Assembly (NCBI GenBank): GCA_026419785.1
Contig: JAODTK010005566.1
Coordinates: 124,001-188,000, forward strand
DNA: 64,000 nt
Source of the DNA: Sclerodactyla briareus
Lineage: Eukaryota; Echinodermata; Holothuroidea; Dendrochirotida; Sclerodactylidae
Direction: 5' to 3'
Shown here: positions 49,401 through 58,870 of the stretch, piece by piece
Numbering within the stretch: position 1 is the first letter of the stretch
Layout: every line of letters starts with the position of its first letter
The notes under the pieces: generated by a model
What the model was told of the DNA's origin: nothing
Databases searched by the model: none
Seen by the model: only the letters and a program-made list of their open reading frames with translations
Made by a program: the position numbers and the translations under genes

Positions 49401-50704
49401 CTATAAACCTGAATCTTAATCTTGACCCCAGGTCAACATTCAGTTCCACTGAATTTGGAAGCAGACAACTGCGTGGTACGCTATTCTATGGGAAAAGCCA
49501 TTGGGTGCTGGAAACTCTCGCCATGATGCTCTGCTGGTATCATCTGCCAACTAGCAAAAACAAAACTCGACCATGATCACTAACAAGCAAGACTCAAGTG
49601 GTTTCAAAACCCTCTTGTGTTGTCCTCTTGTGAGGCGAAAGTATTGTATCACATCGCTACAAATATGATAAGGAAACAATTGATGGTGTTCTTGTCTGTT
49701 TTGTAACAACAGAGACTCCATGATACTCATCACAAGTACCAGCTCCTGAAGAACCAACTGGGAATATCAGAGGAAGAGAACCTCAAGCATGTGAAGCCAC
49801 CTGGCTGAGGTCATTGCTAACAGGTGTGTTGTTGGTACAATTGGTTTCAGCTGGGGTTATCAGTCTGGGAGGGGGGGTGGGGGGGTTCTTCCCCTGATTA
49901 CATTGCCAGTTCTTACTCTCCATTTCAAAAGCAGATATAGCCAACATTGCAGTTTAGTAGGTAAATCTACCTAAATTCTATGAAGTGTTGTATTTAGTTC
50001 ATTTGCTATGCTAGCTGAGCCTTGATCCACATCATTCTATCAGTTTGTCTGTTTACATTTGTCTTTTTCCCATGATACTCACGCTTTAATAGATGTTGCT
50101 CAAACTTAACAGAGAGTTTTTTACCTCTGGGTCATCCTCAACAATCAGCGTTCGAAATACTGGTGTCGCATCGCCAAATGCTTGTCAAATGAGCAAGATT
50201 GCTACACACTTTAGGACCTGCCTAGCAGACAGTTTGTACACAAAACTATAGACAGCATACAGATTTTCCACAATAACCTCCCTACATTTGCTACACAAGT
50301 GTCCGCACTATTCCAAACGCCGTCAACAATTTGGAGGTCAGGCCAAAGTCAATAAAGAGGCATAAAGCTATTGTGTGAAACTTGCAAAATACATTCCCTA
50401 CAAAATGCATAATAATTTCTTGACATTATGTCTCAATGTTCTTGGGTAGTGCATTTTGATTCCTTGGACAGGATTCCCATAGAATAATACCTAGTCCTGC
50501 ATGGCATGTATGGCTCCCGCTTGTAATAGAGCCAAGTCAGGCAAGCCTGGTCAAGTCAGGTATGACATGACAAAAAAAATCTTACCCTTGATCTGTGTGC
50601 AAACGCTGCTTATTTCATCGCCAGTAAGGGATCGTTCTCAGGTGAAAAGTGAAAACTTGTAAGACCATCAGTTTAACACTCTGGGTGTGTTCGCATTAGA
50701 ATTG
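49401..50704. other. Unassigned DNA with poly-G patches
   Basis: A G-rich run lies at 49867-49886. No coding signature is seen; the frames at 49219-49449 and 49551-49757 on the minus strand overlap SINE or chance sequence. Confidence 0.45.
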
Positions 50705-50710
50705 ACACTT

Positions 50711-51639
50711 TTTTGTCTCGCCTGAATGGAATTCAGGAGGAGACTTAGTGGTCACTATGGCGTGTGGTGTGTATGTGTGTGTGGCGTGTGTGTGTCACAC
50801 TTTCTTGTTAGCAGGATATCTTTCGAACGGTAAGTGCAATTGCGACAAAATTTTCAGGGTAGCATCGGGGTTGGGTGAACACGATCTGATTAGATTTTGG
50901 GCACAAAAGTCACTTAAGTAAGGTGATTAGCCTATATTATGTAAATCATCGTTTAGGCTCGTTAGCAAGGTTAAGGAATATAAATAAAATGTAGTGCTAT
51001 GGTTCAGCACATAGATGTGGGATATAAGGTAGATGATCTGGTTAGATTTTCAGCGTAAAATACGGTAATTAGGTCATCTAATCTGCATAATTTTATGCAA
51101 AATTAAAAAGTTTTGTCGGATTTTCACGAAACTTGGTGAATATGGTCACCTTCAGTCCCAAAACTTTTTAACAAAGATTTGGGGTCAATGGAGGTCATTC
51201 AACATGTCTAATTTGCATAATTTATGCAGAATCTTTAAGTTGCTTGGATAAAACCTGGCAGGTATGGTTTACCTAGAGCTCTAAATTTTTTTATCATGGA
51301 TTCTGGGTCACTGGAGGTCATTCAACATGTCTAATTTGCATAATTTATGCATAATTTAAAGTTTGCCAGATTTTTGTTAAACTTGGTAAATTGCTAAGTT
51401 TGCATAATTCAGGCAATTTTAGTCACATTTCCACAAAATTTTTTACTCCTTAGTACATTGTCAATAATCAGTCCTTTCGAATTTGAAATTGGTCACTGAT
51501 TAGTAGGCTGTTTCTGTTGAATGCCAATAACGAAATCTTAAGCGATACATGGAATGCCTTGTAATTGTTTGCATGGTGACTAATAGAAGGAAACACTGAT
51601 CACGCAACCAGACGAGACACTGGGGGCGATCGCCTTGTT
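50711..51639 (+). mobile_element. Family A hairpin-ended repeat, copy 1
   Basis: After a T run, a long hairpin opens the element: GTCTC-CCTGAAT-GGA-ATTCAGG-GAGAC (50715-50744) with single-base bulges. A GTGTGT stretch follows (50762-50792), then AGGATATCTTTCGAACGG, then repeated units with GTCTAATTTGCATAATTTAT and ACTGGAGGTCATTCAACATG. The 3' end is the perfect palindrome GGCGATCGCC (51625-51634) plus TTGTT. The next base starts the family C hairpin. The element is about 930 bp and looks whole for a non-coding element. Confidence 0.75.
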
Positions 51640-51777
51640 ATTCCTTGTCAGGAATCTATGCAGTCATACCAGTGTGTCTGTATGTATGTATGTAATGCCC
51701 AGCTTGTAAACAGGATAACTCAACGCCACTTGGTTGGATGAAGCTCATAATTGGTATGTGTTTCCCCATGATGAGTG

Positions 51778-52041
51778 TTGCCAGGACGCGGTAGCCTAAT
51801 GGTTAAGGCTCTGGACTTGTGATCCAGAGTCCCACCGCGCTGTGTCTCTAGACATGGCACTTTATCTCGTGCGTCTCTCCCTCCCAAAGGTGTAATTTGG
51901 TACCTGTGAGGTATGGCTTGTCTTACGCGCTGAACTTGATCTGCTGCAAAACCCACGCATGTGTGGGGGATTAGCGTACCAATGACCAGGGGTAATGTTG
52001 TGAAGCACTTTGAGTCCTTGGCGCTATATAAATCTCCACAT
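51778..52041 (+). mobile_element. tRNA-derived SINE, copy 2, nested in family C
   Basis: The tRNA-like head is GACGCGGTAGCCTAATGG (A box) with a clean anticodon stem CTCTGGA-CTTGTGA-TCCAGAG (51810-51830), anticodon GTG (His-like). The B box is worn. The middle has CATGGCACTTTATCTCG and CTCTCCCTCCCA, a motif seen in many marine metazoan SINEs. The tail has GTACCAATGACCAGGGG and then GTGAAGCACTTTGAG, GGCGCTATATAAAT. That tail resembles the 3' end of the L2-like LINE at 10685. Flanks CATGATGAGT and CATGACTATT may be a worn target duplication. Confidence 0.8.
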
Positions 52042-52328
52042 GACTATTACATGATACCTTTGTTTCAAGGACAGGTAGGAGGTCATTTGAGGTCACCAGT
52101 CCAGAATGGTTGATCAAATAAAGTTGAAATTTGGTTATGACTTTCTTATGGGGATAAATGGTCACTCTTGGTCAAAAATAGAGATTTTGTGAAGATCAAT
52201 ATTTAGTCAAAATTTTAGCTTGTAAACACGAATAACTCAATCCCATCTAGATGGATGACGCTCTTACTTAGTAGGTGTGTTTCCTTCCATGATTTGAACA
52301 TGAGCCCTATTGTTTTGGGTCAGGTAAA

Positions 52329-52354
52329 AGGTCATCTGAGGTCACCAGAGGTCA
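52329..52354 (+). promoter_or_regulatory. Two phased DR4 nuclear-receptor-like sites in family C
   Basis: AGGTCA occurs at 52329-52334, 52339-52344 and 52349-52354, with 4-bp spacers TCTG and CCAG. Each adjacent pair is a perfect DR4, the spacing known to be bound by TR/RXR and LXR/RXR receptors. The 10-bp period puts all three half sites on one helix face. Function here is inferred only. Confidence 0.5.
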
Positions 52355-52809
52355 AAAGTCTGGAAACCTTGTTGAAACGAGTCCAGACCGCTTGGTCTGA
52401 TCAAGCTGAAATTTTGCATACTGCTTTCTCATGGGGAGTACAAGAACCTTCTCTTGTTTTTGGTGTAGAACAAGGGTCAATTTTGGAAAATGATTGGGAA
52501 ATTGGGAAAAAACTGATATTTTGCAAATTTGAGCTTGTTGGACACAATAGCTAGACCACATTCCAAGAGGTTCCCCATGATGAGTTCATGATCCTATGTT
52601 TTTTGGTCAGGTCAAAGGTCATCTGAGGCAAGCATAGGTCACAGTGTGCAAACCTTGTGGACACGATAAGTCCAGAACTCTTGGTCCCATTGATCTGGTG
52701 TTTGGTGTTTATCATCCCATCATCCTATTTGTTCATAAGTTATAAGAATTTAGTCAAGGAATCAATAAGCAGCCTGTTGGTTGTTTGGGCTCATAAGCAA
52801 GATTACGAA

Positions 52810-53572
52810 TGAATGATAGGTGCTATGGTTATAATTAGTTGGGTGTTCATGAAACCTGGTGAGTATGGTTTACCCTTATTTCCAATTTTTACCAATGGAT
52901 TCAGGGTCACTGGAGGTCATTCAACATGTCTAATTTGCATAAGTTATGCATACTTTTGGAGTTTGCCAGATTATCATGAAACTTGGTGGGTATGGCTTAC
53001 CTTTACTCTCCAACATTTTCAACATTGACTGGAGGTCATTCAGTGTGTCTATTTGCAAAATTTATCCATTCCAAATTTCAATGTTTGTTCGATTGTCATG
53101 AAAGCTTGATGTGTATGGTCTATTATACCATTAGTTCCCGAAATTTTCAACATTGACTCCCGTCACTGAAGGTTCAATGTGTATAAGTTGCTTTATTCAT
53201 GCAATTCAAATTTGTTTGATTCCCATCAAACGTATTAAGTGTGGTCCGCTATTGTTCCTGTTTCCTGTGATATTTAAAATTAGAAGATGGGTCACTGGAA
53301 GTCAAGTTTGGTGTCTAATTTTCACAATCTAGGCAATTTTTGTCACATTTGACGAAACTTATACTCCTTTGGTAGACCTGGTCAACAATCAGTGCTTATG
53401 AATTTGGAATTGGTTACTGATTACTAAGCTGTTGCTGTTTTGCTAAAGCTAATTTATCAAAATCTGAAAGCAACACATGGATTGTCTTGTAATTGTTTGC
53501 ATGGTGACTGATAGAAGAAACCATGCCTGATCGCACTGCCAGGGGAGACACCTGGGGGGAATCGCCTTGTTG
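52810..53572 (+). mobile_element. Family A copy 2, 3' part
   Basis: This part starts in a family A unit (TTCATGAAACCTGGTGAGTA) without a 5' hairpin. It repeats AACATTGACTGGAGGTCATT and ends at GGGGGGAATCGCCTTGTT (53554-53571), a one-base-changed version of the A terminus. With copy 1 it brackets family C, so C either entered a tandem A pair or joined end to end. Confidence 0.7.
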
Positions 53573-54927
53573 CTTGAAAAAACTACACATGTAAAAATGA
53601 AAAGTATTTCGACTACTTACAAGCTCAGTCAAACATGCATAGTTCAAACTTCACTCATCCTGTTCCCCATGTTATGCAATGCATGAGTGACTTGGGGATT
53701 TGGAAAGTATGAGACATACAGTACCGCCCACAGCGTATGTTATAAAACGCAGCGAAACGCCGTTGGGGTTACCGGGGCAACCGAGCTGCATCCCGGTTAC
53801 CCCGCTGCCTGAACAAAAGATTCAACTGGATTATCGCCGCCCACGGCCATGAATAGAGCTATAAACTACGAGCCTTTGTGTAGCCGGAAGCCTCGTGACA
53901 GATCACAGCCAGCAATGCATTCAACCACCACGAGTCAATCAGAGCAGGCCGATTATCGTGGCCGTCGAGAGCTGCTAGTAATCTTGATATTGCGCGGCGG
54001 CCAGATCGATCAATAAACTAGGCTACACTTTCTTTGCAATTGTTTTTGGAGGCATATTCGACAGTACAGTACAGACTCATCGAGGCTAAGCTTATCGTCG
54101 AGGCTATAACGTCGAGTATCATCGAAATCAACGGAATTGCCGGCTCACATTTGACAATGAAAAACCACCGGTTTCAATGAAAGTTGTAGTACAGATTCCA
54201 TGCAAAATTCGTTGGTGGTTAAAGCCCTAACGATAGCTGACTGATCAGTTGAATAGCGTGAGTAAGAAAAAATATCGCTTGGCTGGCTCCCAAACCAGTG
54301 GTATTGACCGCGAGAGTTCAAGGAAATTATGGCGGTTTTTAAGCTTGTTCAATAAAATAATGACAATATAGACACGAAATTTGCATTTTCTAAAAGAGAA
54401 CATATGATTCACACTAGTCATAAACCATTCTAATTAATGGGGACGTAAGCTTTTGTGATTGTCTTGTGAATTGCATATTTCTGGAAAATAGTTTTGATCA
54501 CAAGCACACAATTTGCAGAATATGAGTTGCCGCCAGTAGCTAGTATATAGCAGCAGGTTTCATACTAGCATGTACTCCGCGGTGCCTTAGCAAGATTATC
54601 AGCTCTATCAATTTTAATGCAAGCTGTTATAAGTAACATGAATTTACAGTGATGAATATTAATTATTGAAATGGTTGTATTCGTTGTCTTCTTTCATGCA
54701 CGTGTGACTGCTTTCAAGGTTACCCTCGGTTGCGCGCTGCCCCCCCCCCCCCACATCTCAAAAGGCAGTAGAAAGCATGCACCGTTTGAAGGGGAAGTAT
54801 TGTCGTTGATGGTGGTTGGGGGTGAGCTTGGATACGCTCAGCATGCCTAGCGGTGGATACTTGTAGCAAGTGCTGTCACTGTTGATTGTTTGGACTCTGG
54901 TGCATGGTTCACATTCAGGTCCAACTT
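53573..54927. other. Unassigned DNA, CpG-rich in the first half
   Basis: From about 53740 to 54250 the DNA is rich in CpG and holds short repeats of ATCGTCGAGGCTA (54076-54125). No exon could be supported. A C run lies at 54740-54753. Confidence 0.45.
53740..54010. promoter_or_regulatory. CpG-rich patch with an inverted repeat
   Basis: GGGGTTACCGGG and CCCGGTTACCCC (about 53767-53806) form an imperfect stem of 12 bp with one or two mismatches. TATAAAACGCAGCG lies just upstream, and CpG is frequent to about 54010. It could be a promoter or the end of an unknown element. No adjacent gene is proven. Confidence 0.3.
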
Positions 54928-55389
54928 CTAACTATAGTTTTGGTATCTTGCGTCAATGACCTCGGTCTGCAGGTATTCCGATAGCACAGGGTCGAATGCT
55001 AACCTCACATGTTTGTACATTCTATTCACTGCTTCGGAACAGTCGTCACCGCCATAAGCCCCTACTGTGTGACTCTTCTCGACTGTGTATCTCAGACGAA
55101 GGAAATATGGGTACACGGAAGCTAGTTAATGGTTCCTTGGGCTCATTCTGGCTGCATTGCGGAGTGACTCCGCCATATGTTTCCCTGAATTTGGTCCCCC
55201 TGTATTCACAGCGGTGCATATGTTCGAAGGGGTGAGCGCCAACCCTAACCTGAAGGGTGCCACGATGTTGTTAAATTTGAGCCCTGTGGCCTGTTCCAAA
55301 GCGCAGTTGTGTAGTTTCCTCTGAGTGGGTGGGGGAACACTGGGCATGCACGCTTCCCGACTTGGCGGCATCCGCAGTGTATGTTTCAT
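54928..55389 (-). other. Overlapping minus-strand open frames, unknown
   Basis: Two frames are open here on the minus strand: 55389-55126 (88 codons, MKHTLRMPPSREACMPSVPP) and 55116-54928 (63 codons, MYPYFLRLRYTVEKSHTVGA). A third frame (HPFEHMHRCEYRGTKFRETY) is also open across the join. The amino-acid make-up is plausible but there is no known motif, and the plus strand is also open. It could be a worn exon or retrotransposon piece. Confidence 0.25.
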
Positions 55390-55690
55390 TAACTGATTGC
55401 AAAACGCGGATTTCTTACCAGTATTTAACTCTTAATTTTCTACTCTATTCTATTCTCTAAAACCGTGAATCATTGCATCATTTATTGGATATATTAAACA
55501 AATTTATATAGCACCCCACAAGTCGATAAAAGATATAATAAAACACCATATAAAAGGTAACATGTGAAAGAGGCATGAGAAACAGCCGGGAATCCTCTAC
55601 AATTTTAAAAAATAGTATAGTATGGGAACAGTATAGAGAAGATCGTACCTTACAGGCATCTGCCGTTTTTGACGAGGGGCCGGGGTTTAC

Positions 55691-56011
55691 TGCCATGCTT
55701 CTCCAAGTGAGGGAAATATCTAAGTACACACACCTAGATTTTTCACTGTGGTGACAGCCTGTAGCCCTGGACAGATGTGGTCATGTGGAGCCGACTGTTT
55801 GCTGCGATTGGTCATGTTCAGTTAGCACAACTTCTGGCGCAGATACAATCAATTCCGTCTTACTGGGGGTCATTCTTAACGTGTTTGCCCCCACCCATGC
55901 ACTTGAATATGTCGTAGAGGCACGATTGCAACCGTGCCGCTATCTCCGTCCAAGTGTCGTCACCAACATGAATCGGAGTTTCATCATGGTCAGCGTAGCA
56001 GTGGTATGATA
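55691..56011 (-). mobile_element. CR1-like LINE RT fragment
   Basis: On the minus strand this shows YHCYADHDETPIHVGDDTW (the YADD active-site block with one base lost), then AARLQSCLYDIFKCM. NTLRMTPSKTELIV follows (family form N.LKLN..KTE), then VTTVKNLGVYLDISLTWRSM (family form V.NLGV..D..L). These are consecutive RT palm blocks of CR1-type enzymes. At least three frame shifts separate them. The plus-strand frames at 55785-56155 are shadows of it. Neither the 5' end nor the 3' end is present. Confidence 0.75.
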
Positions 56012-56804
56012 ATTCGTGACGTTAGCAGAAAAACAATGAATTATGAATCAACAATATATATTGATGAGTCTCAACCCAGGATCTTAACTACTGACGCGAA
56101 CATAGATTTACATTCCTCCGTTTATTCGAATAAAAAATCTATTAATAAAATATAGCTACATACCGCAGTCGTATTATGGGGTCATCGTCATAGAGTATTT
56201 CTTCCCGATAAGCAACAAATCCTCCCGAATAAACTAAACAGTAAAAATCAGCCAACAAATCTCTGCCCGTGGCAGTAGAACTCGCGATATTCAGCTCTCG
56301 ATCATATTCTCCTCACATCAGTGATCAGTCACAAGTACAAGATATTCCGGAGTAGCCCGTCAGGGGGACCCCCCCTCCTCGGCTGCTACGACACTGCAGT
56401 TCTATTCTCGTCCAAGCAACTTTTTAGAGAACTCGTCTTGCAGCTGTTGTTTCTCCTACTGATTGGCGACACATCATCTTCATTTGTAAACAGCTACTGA
56501 CAGACATCAAAGCGTCGCTTGCCGGAACTCAAACAAAAGAATGATGAACATTGTTAACATTCTAATATTGAAAGTTGTACTTCTGGGTAACAGCTGTTCT
56601 TGCAATGTTTCGTAGAGTTCTAGACTGTTACAGAACAATGTAAATTGTTGTAGCTATTGCCGCTGGTGAAGAATGTAGGCCTTAAGGTGCTTTCACTGGA
56701 TTCTTAAGAACCGTTTCGGGGAATAAATCGGCATAGTTTTATTCTACGTTTTGCGGATTTGCCACAACTCGAAATATGGGTAAGTTGTATGTTTAAACTC
56801 GGGC

Positions 56805-56999
56805 CTGAATAGCATAGGCGTCAATCTGTCTTCAGAAGTGGGGGACATGACTAAAGTGGGGAGGGGGGGGGGGGGAAACCACCTCGCTGCCAAAAAATAC
56901 TGTGTGAAAAAGTAAAATAAATTAGAGCATCCTCAAAATGTTTGGCGGGGGACACGTCCCTCCGTCCCTCCCCCCAAGATTGACGCCCGTGCTGAATAG
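56805..56999. mobile_element. hAT-type MITE with 8-bp target duplication
   Basis: An exact CTGAATAG repeat at 56805-56812 and 56992-56999 flanks a 179-bp element (56813-56991). Its ends are inverted repeats: CATAGGCGTCAATCT on the left and AGATTGACGCCCGTG on the right, 13 of 15 bases paired. GGGGGACATG and a G run near the left match GGGGGACACGTCCC and C-rich sequence on the right. An 8-bp duplication with short TIRs is characteristic of hAT elements. It has no coding capacity. The overlapping 84-codon minus-strand frame is not a gene. Confidence 0.85.
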
Positions 57000-57539
57000 A
57001 ACCAGCTGACTCGGCAAAAAGAACAAGGCCCCTAATTCTAACCATGCGACTACAGGGAAGCATGCGCTGGATTGTTTTCGGGCGTAAAGCATTTCGACTG
57101 ACCAACTATTCCTCGACTGCATTGGCAGTTGGCACCTGTCTACCTCAGTTCACCCCCCCCCCCCCCCGTCTGCATGATCATGTTCATTTAGTCGCAGTCT
57201 GCATGTGCGTAATTTTGGAACAAGCAGGGTGAAACATCTAACATCTGTAGATACGGTTGGCTGGTTGGGGTTCTTGTGACGTTAGGAATGGGCGACCAGT
57301 TTCAGACACGAGTCAGAAGAAGACGACCGAGTGCAGCGCGATTTTTTTTTCTGCATTCCGGCCTTCTCAACCAAAAAAATAAACAATCTATAAGAAATAT
57401 GAGTTAGACATTTTTGTTTCGGCCGTACTGTACATAGATTATAGATTTTTTTCTCGCCAGTCCGCCAAATTGGGAGGGGGGGGGGTATTTGATAATATGT
57501 CCCCCACCCTCCCTCCCCATTAATCGCCGCCAATGCCCG
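57000..57539. other. Unassigned DNA with C and G runs
   Basis: A C run lies at 57152-57167 and a G run at 57475-57486. Frames at 57044-57232 and 57282-57533 have no signature. Confidence 0.4.
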
Positions 57540-58110
57540 AAATTACGAGGTTCGATATTCCCGAGGTTCGACGTTTCCTGTTTTCATGAGTTTTAATGAC
57601 ACTCAACGTTACAAGGCCCGATGTTCCCGAGGTTCGATGATCCCTGGGTTCGATATTCCCCATTTTCGTGACGTCCAAATTTAGGAGGCTCGATGTTCTT
57701 GTGGTTCAATGTTTCCTGGGTTCGATGTTCGAGGCTCGATTCGAGGTTCCCGTTTTCGTGAAAGTTTTAATGGCACTCGAAGTTACTAGGTTCGATGTTC
57801 CCGTGGATCAATGTTCCCTGGGTTCGATGTTCCCGTGGATCAATGTTCCCTGGGTTCGATGTTCCCCGTTTTATGACAAACGAATTTATGAGGTTCGGTT
57901 TTCCCGGGGTTCGACGTTTCCCGTTTTCGTATAAGTTTTAATGGCACTCGAGTTACGAGGCTCGATGTACTGTAGTTCGATGATCTCTGGGTTCGACGTT
58001 CCCCGTTTCCGTAGAAGTTTCAATGACACCCGAATTTGATGGGTTCGATGTGCCCGGGGTCCGATGTTCCCGAGGTTCGAACATCGGGAACATCGAACCT
58101 CGGGAACATT
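57540..58110. repeat. TTCGATGTTCCC tandem array ending in a palindrome
   Basis: The array has two levels. A short 13-15 bp motif, GAGGTTCGATGTTCCC with variants TGGGTTCGATGTTCCC, is grouped into larger units of about 110-120 bp. Each larger unit also contains CCGTTTTCGTGAAGTTTTAA and TGGCACTCGAAGTTACGAGG. At 58061-58108 the last units turn round: ATGTTCCCGAGGTTCGA is followed by CGGGAACATCGAACCTCGGG. The 88-codon plus-strand frame at 57668-57934 is a reading of the array. Confidence 0.8.
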
Positions 58111-58560
58111 GACATTTCCCCTGGCCCTCTTAGCAATTTGTGCTAAGATTATAGGGTCAGTCCACCCAGATGTGACCGGACAATTGTTACAGTTTATTGC
58201 ACATTATGCTCACACGTATCCCCTTGGCTGGCCCCTAATCCGGCAATATCTCCCATGAAGGAGCCTGGTGCAAGTGCTCATCACAAAGGACAAACCTGTG
58301 TGTCGTTTTATTATGGGTCGATATGGATGAATGAACGCTAATATCAGGATCGATATGACGAATACGTATTACTAAGAAGATAACAGGGCAATGTCAAAAG
58401 GTGTGTGTGAGGGGGGGTGACGGTCCCAATCGTTAATCATCCTGATCATGAGGGTCCATAATAGGAATGCGAACATCGGTCGTGGGTCAACCATGGATCG
58501 GCCCCCCCCCCAACATGCCGGACCTCGAGTAGGTACACTTATACTCATCTGCAATGGCAG
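58111..58560. other. Unassigned DNA between two tandem arrays
   Basis: No gene or known repeat. A C run lies at 58501-58511. Confidence 0.4.
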
Positions 58561-58567
58561 TACCCAT

Positions 58568-58870
58568 TGAGATTTTTTTTATGAATATGGACCTCTTATG
58601 CTATTATGAATAACGGACCCTCTTCACTTTATGAACGGGCCTTTCTTGCGATTATGATAACGGACCTCTTTTTGCTGTTATGAATTACGGACCATCTTCG
58701 CGATTATGAATATCGGACCTCTCTTACTATTGTGAATATCAGACTTTGTGCTCTGTTATGTATCAGACCCTTTTGATAAAAGTTGTTTTTATCATCATGA
58801 AAAACGGACCCTTTTCAGAGAATTTGCACTCTATGAATAACAGGACTTATATACGAACAGAATGCCTCAT
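58568..58870. repeat. Minisatellite of about 36 bp (TTATGAATAACGGACC)
   Basis: Eight or more diverged units of roughly 33-38 bp. Each has a core ATTATGAATAACGGACCTCT followed by TTGCTG or TCGCG variants. An A run closes the array at 58877-58886. Confidence 0.75.

Larger units (their letters stand above)
51640..52805 (+). mobile_element. Family C copy 4, directly after family A
   Basis: A perfect 5' hairpin, ATTCCT-TGTC-AGGAAT (51640-51655), follows TTGTT of family A with no spacer. A GTATGTATGTATGT stretch comes next, then units with AACAGGATAACTCAACGCC and TTCCCCATGATGAGT. A SINE interrupts the element at 51778-52041. Two perfect DR4 AGGTCA pairs lie at 52329-52354. The element fades near 52800 (AATAAGCAGCCTGTTGG, a worn 3' end), where family A sequence resumes. 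Confidence 0.75.

Noticed and set aside
51785-51860. Working tRNA-His gene
   Set aside because: The anticodon stem is good, but the B box is worn and the sequence continues into a SINE body.
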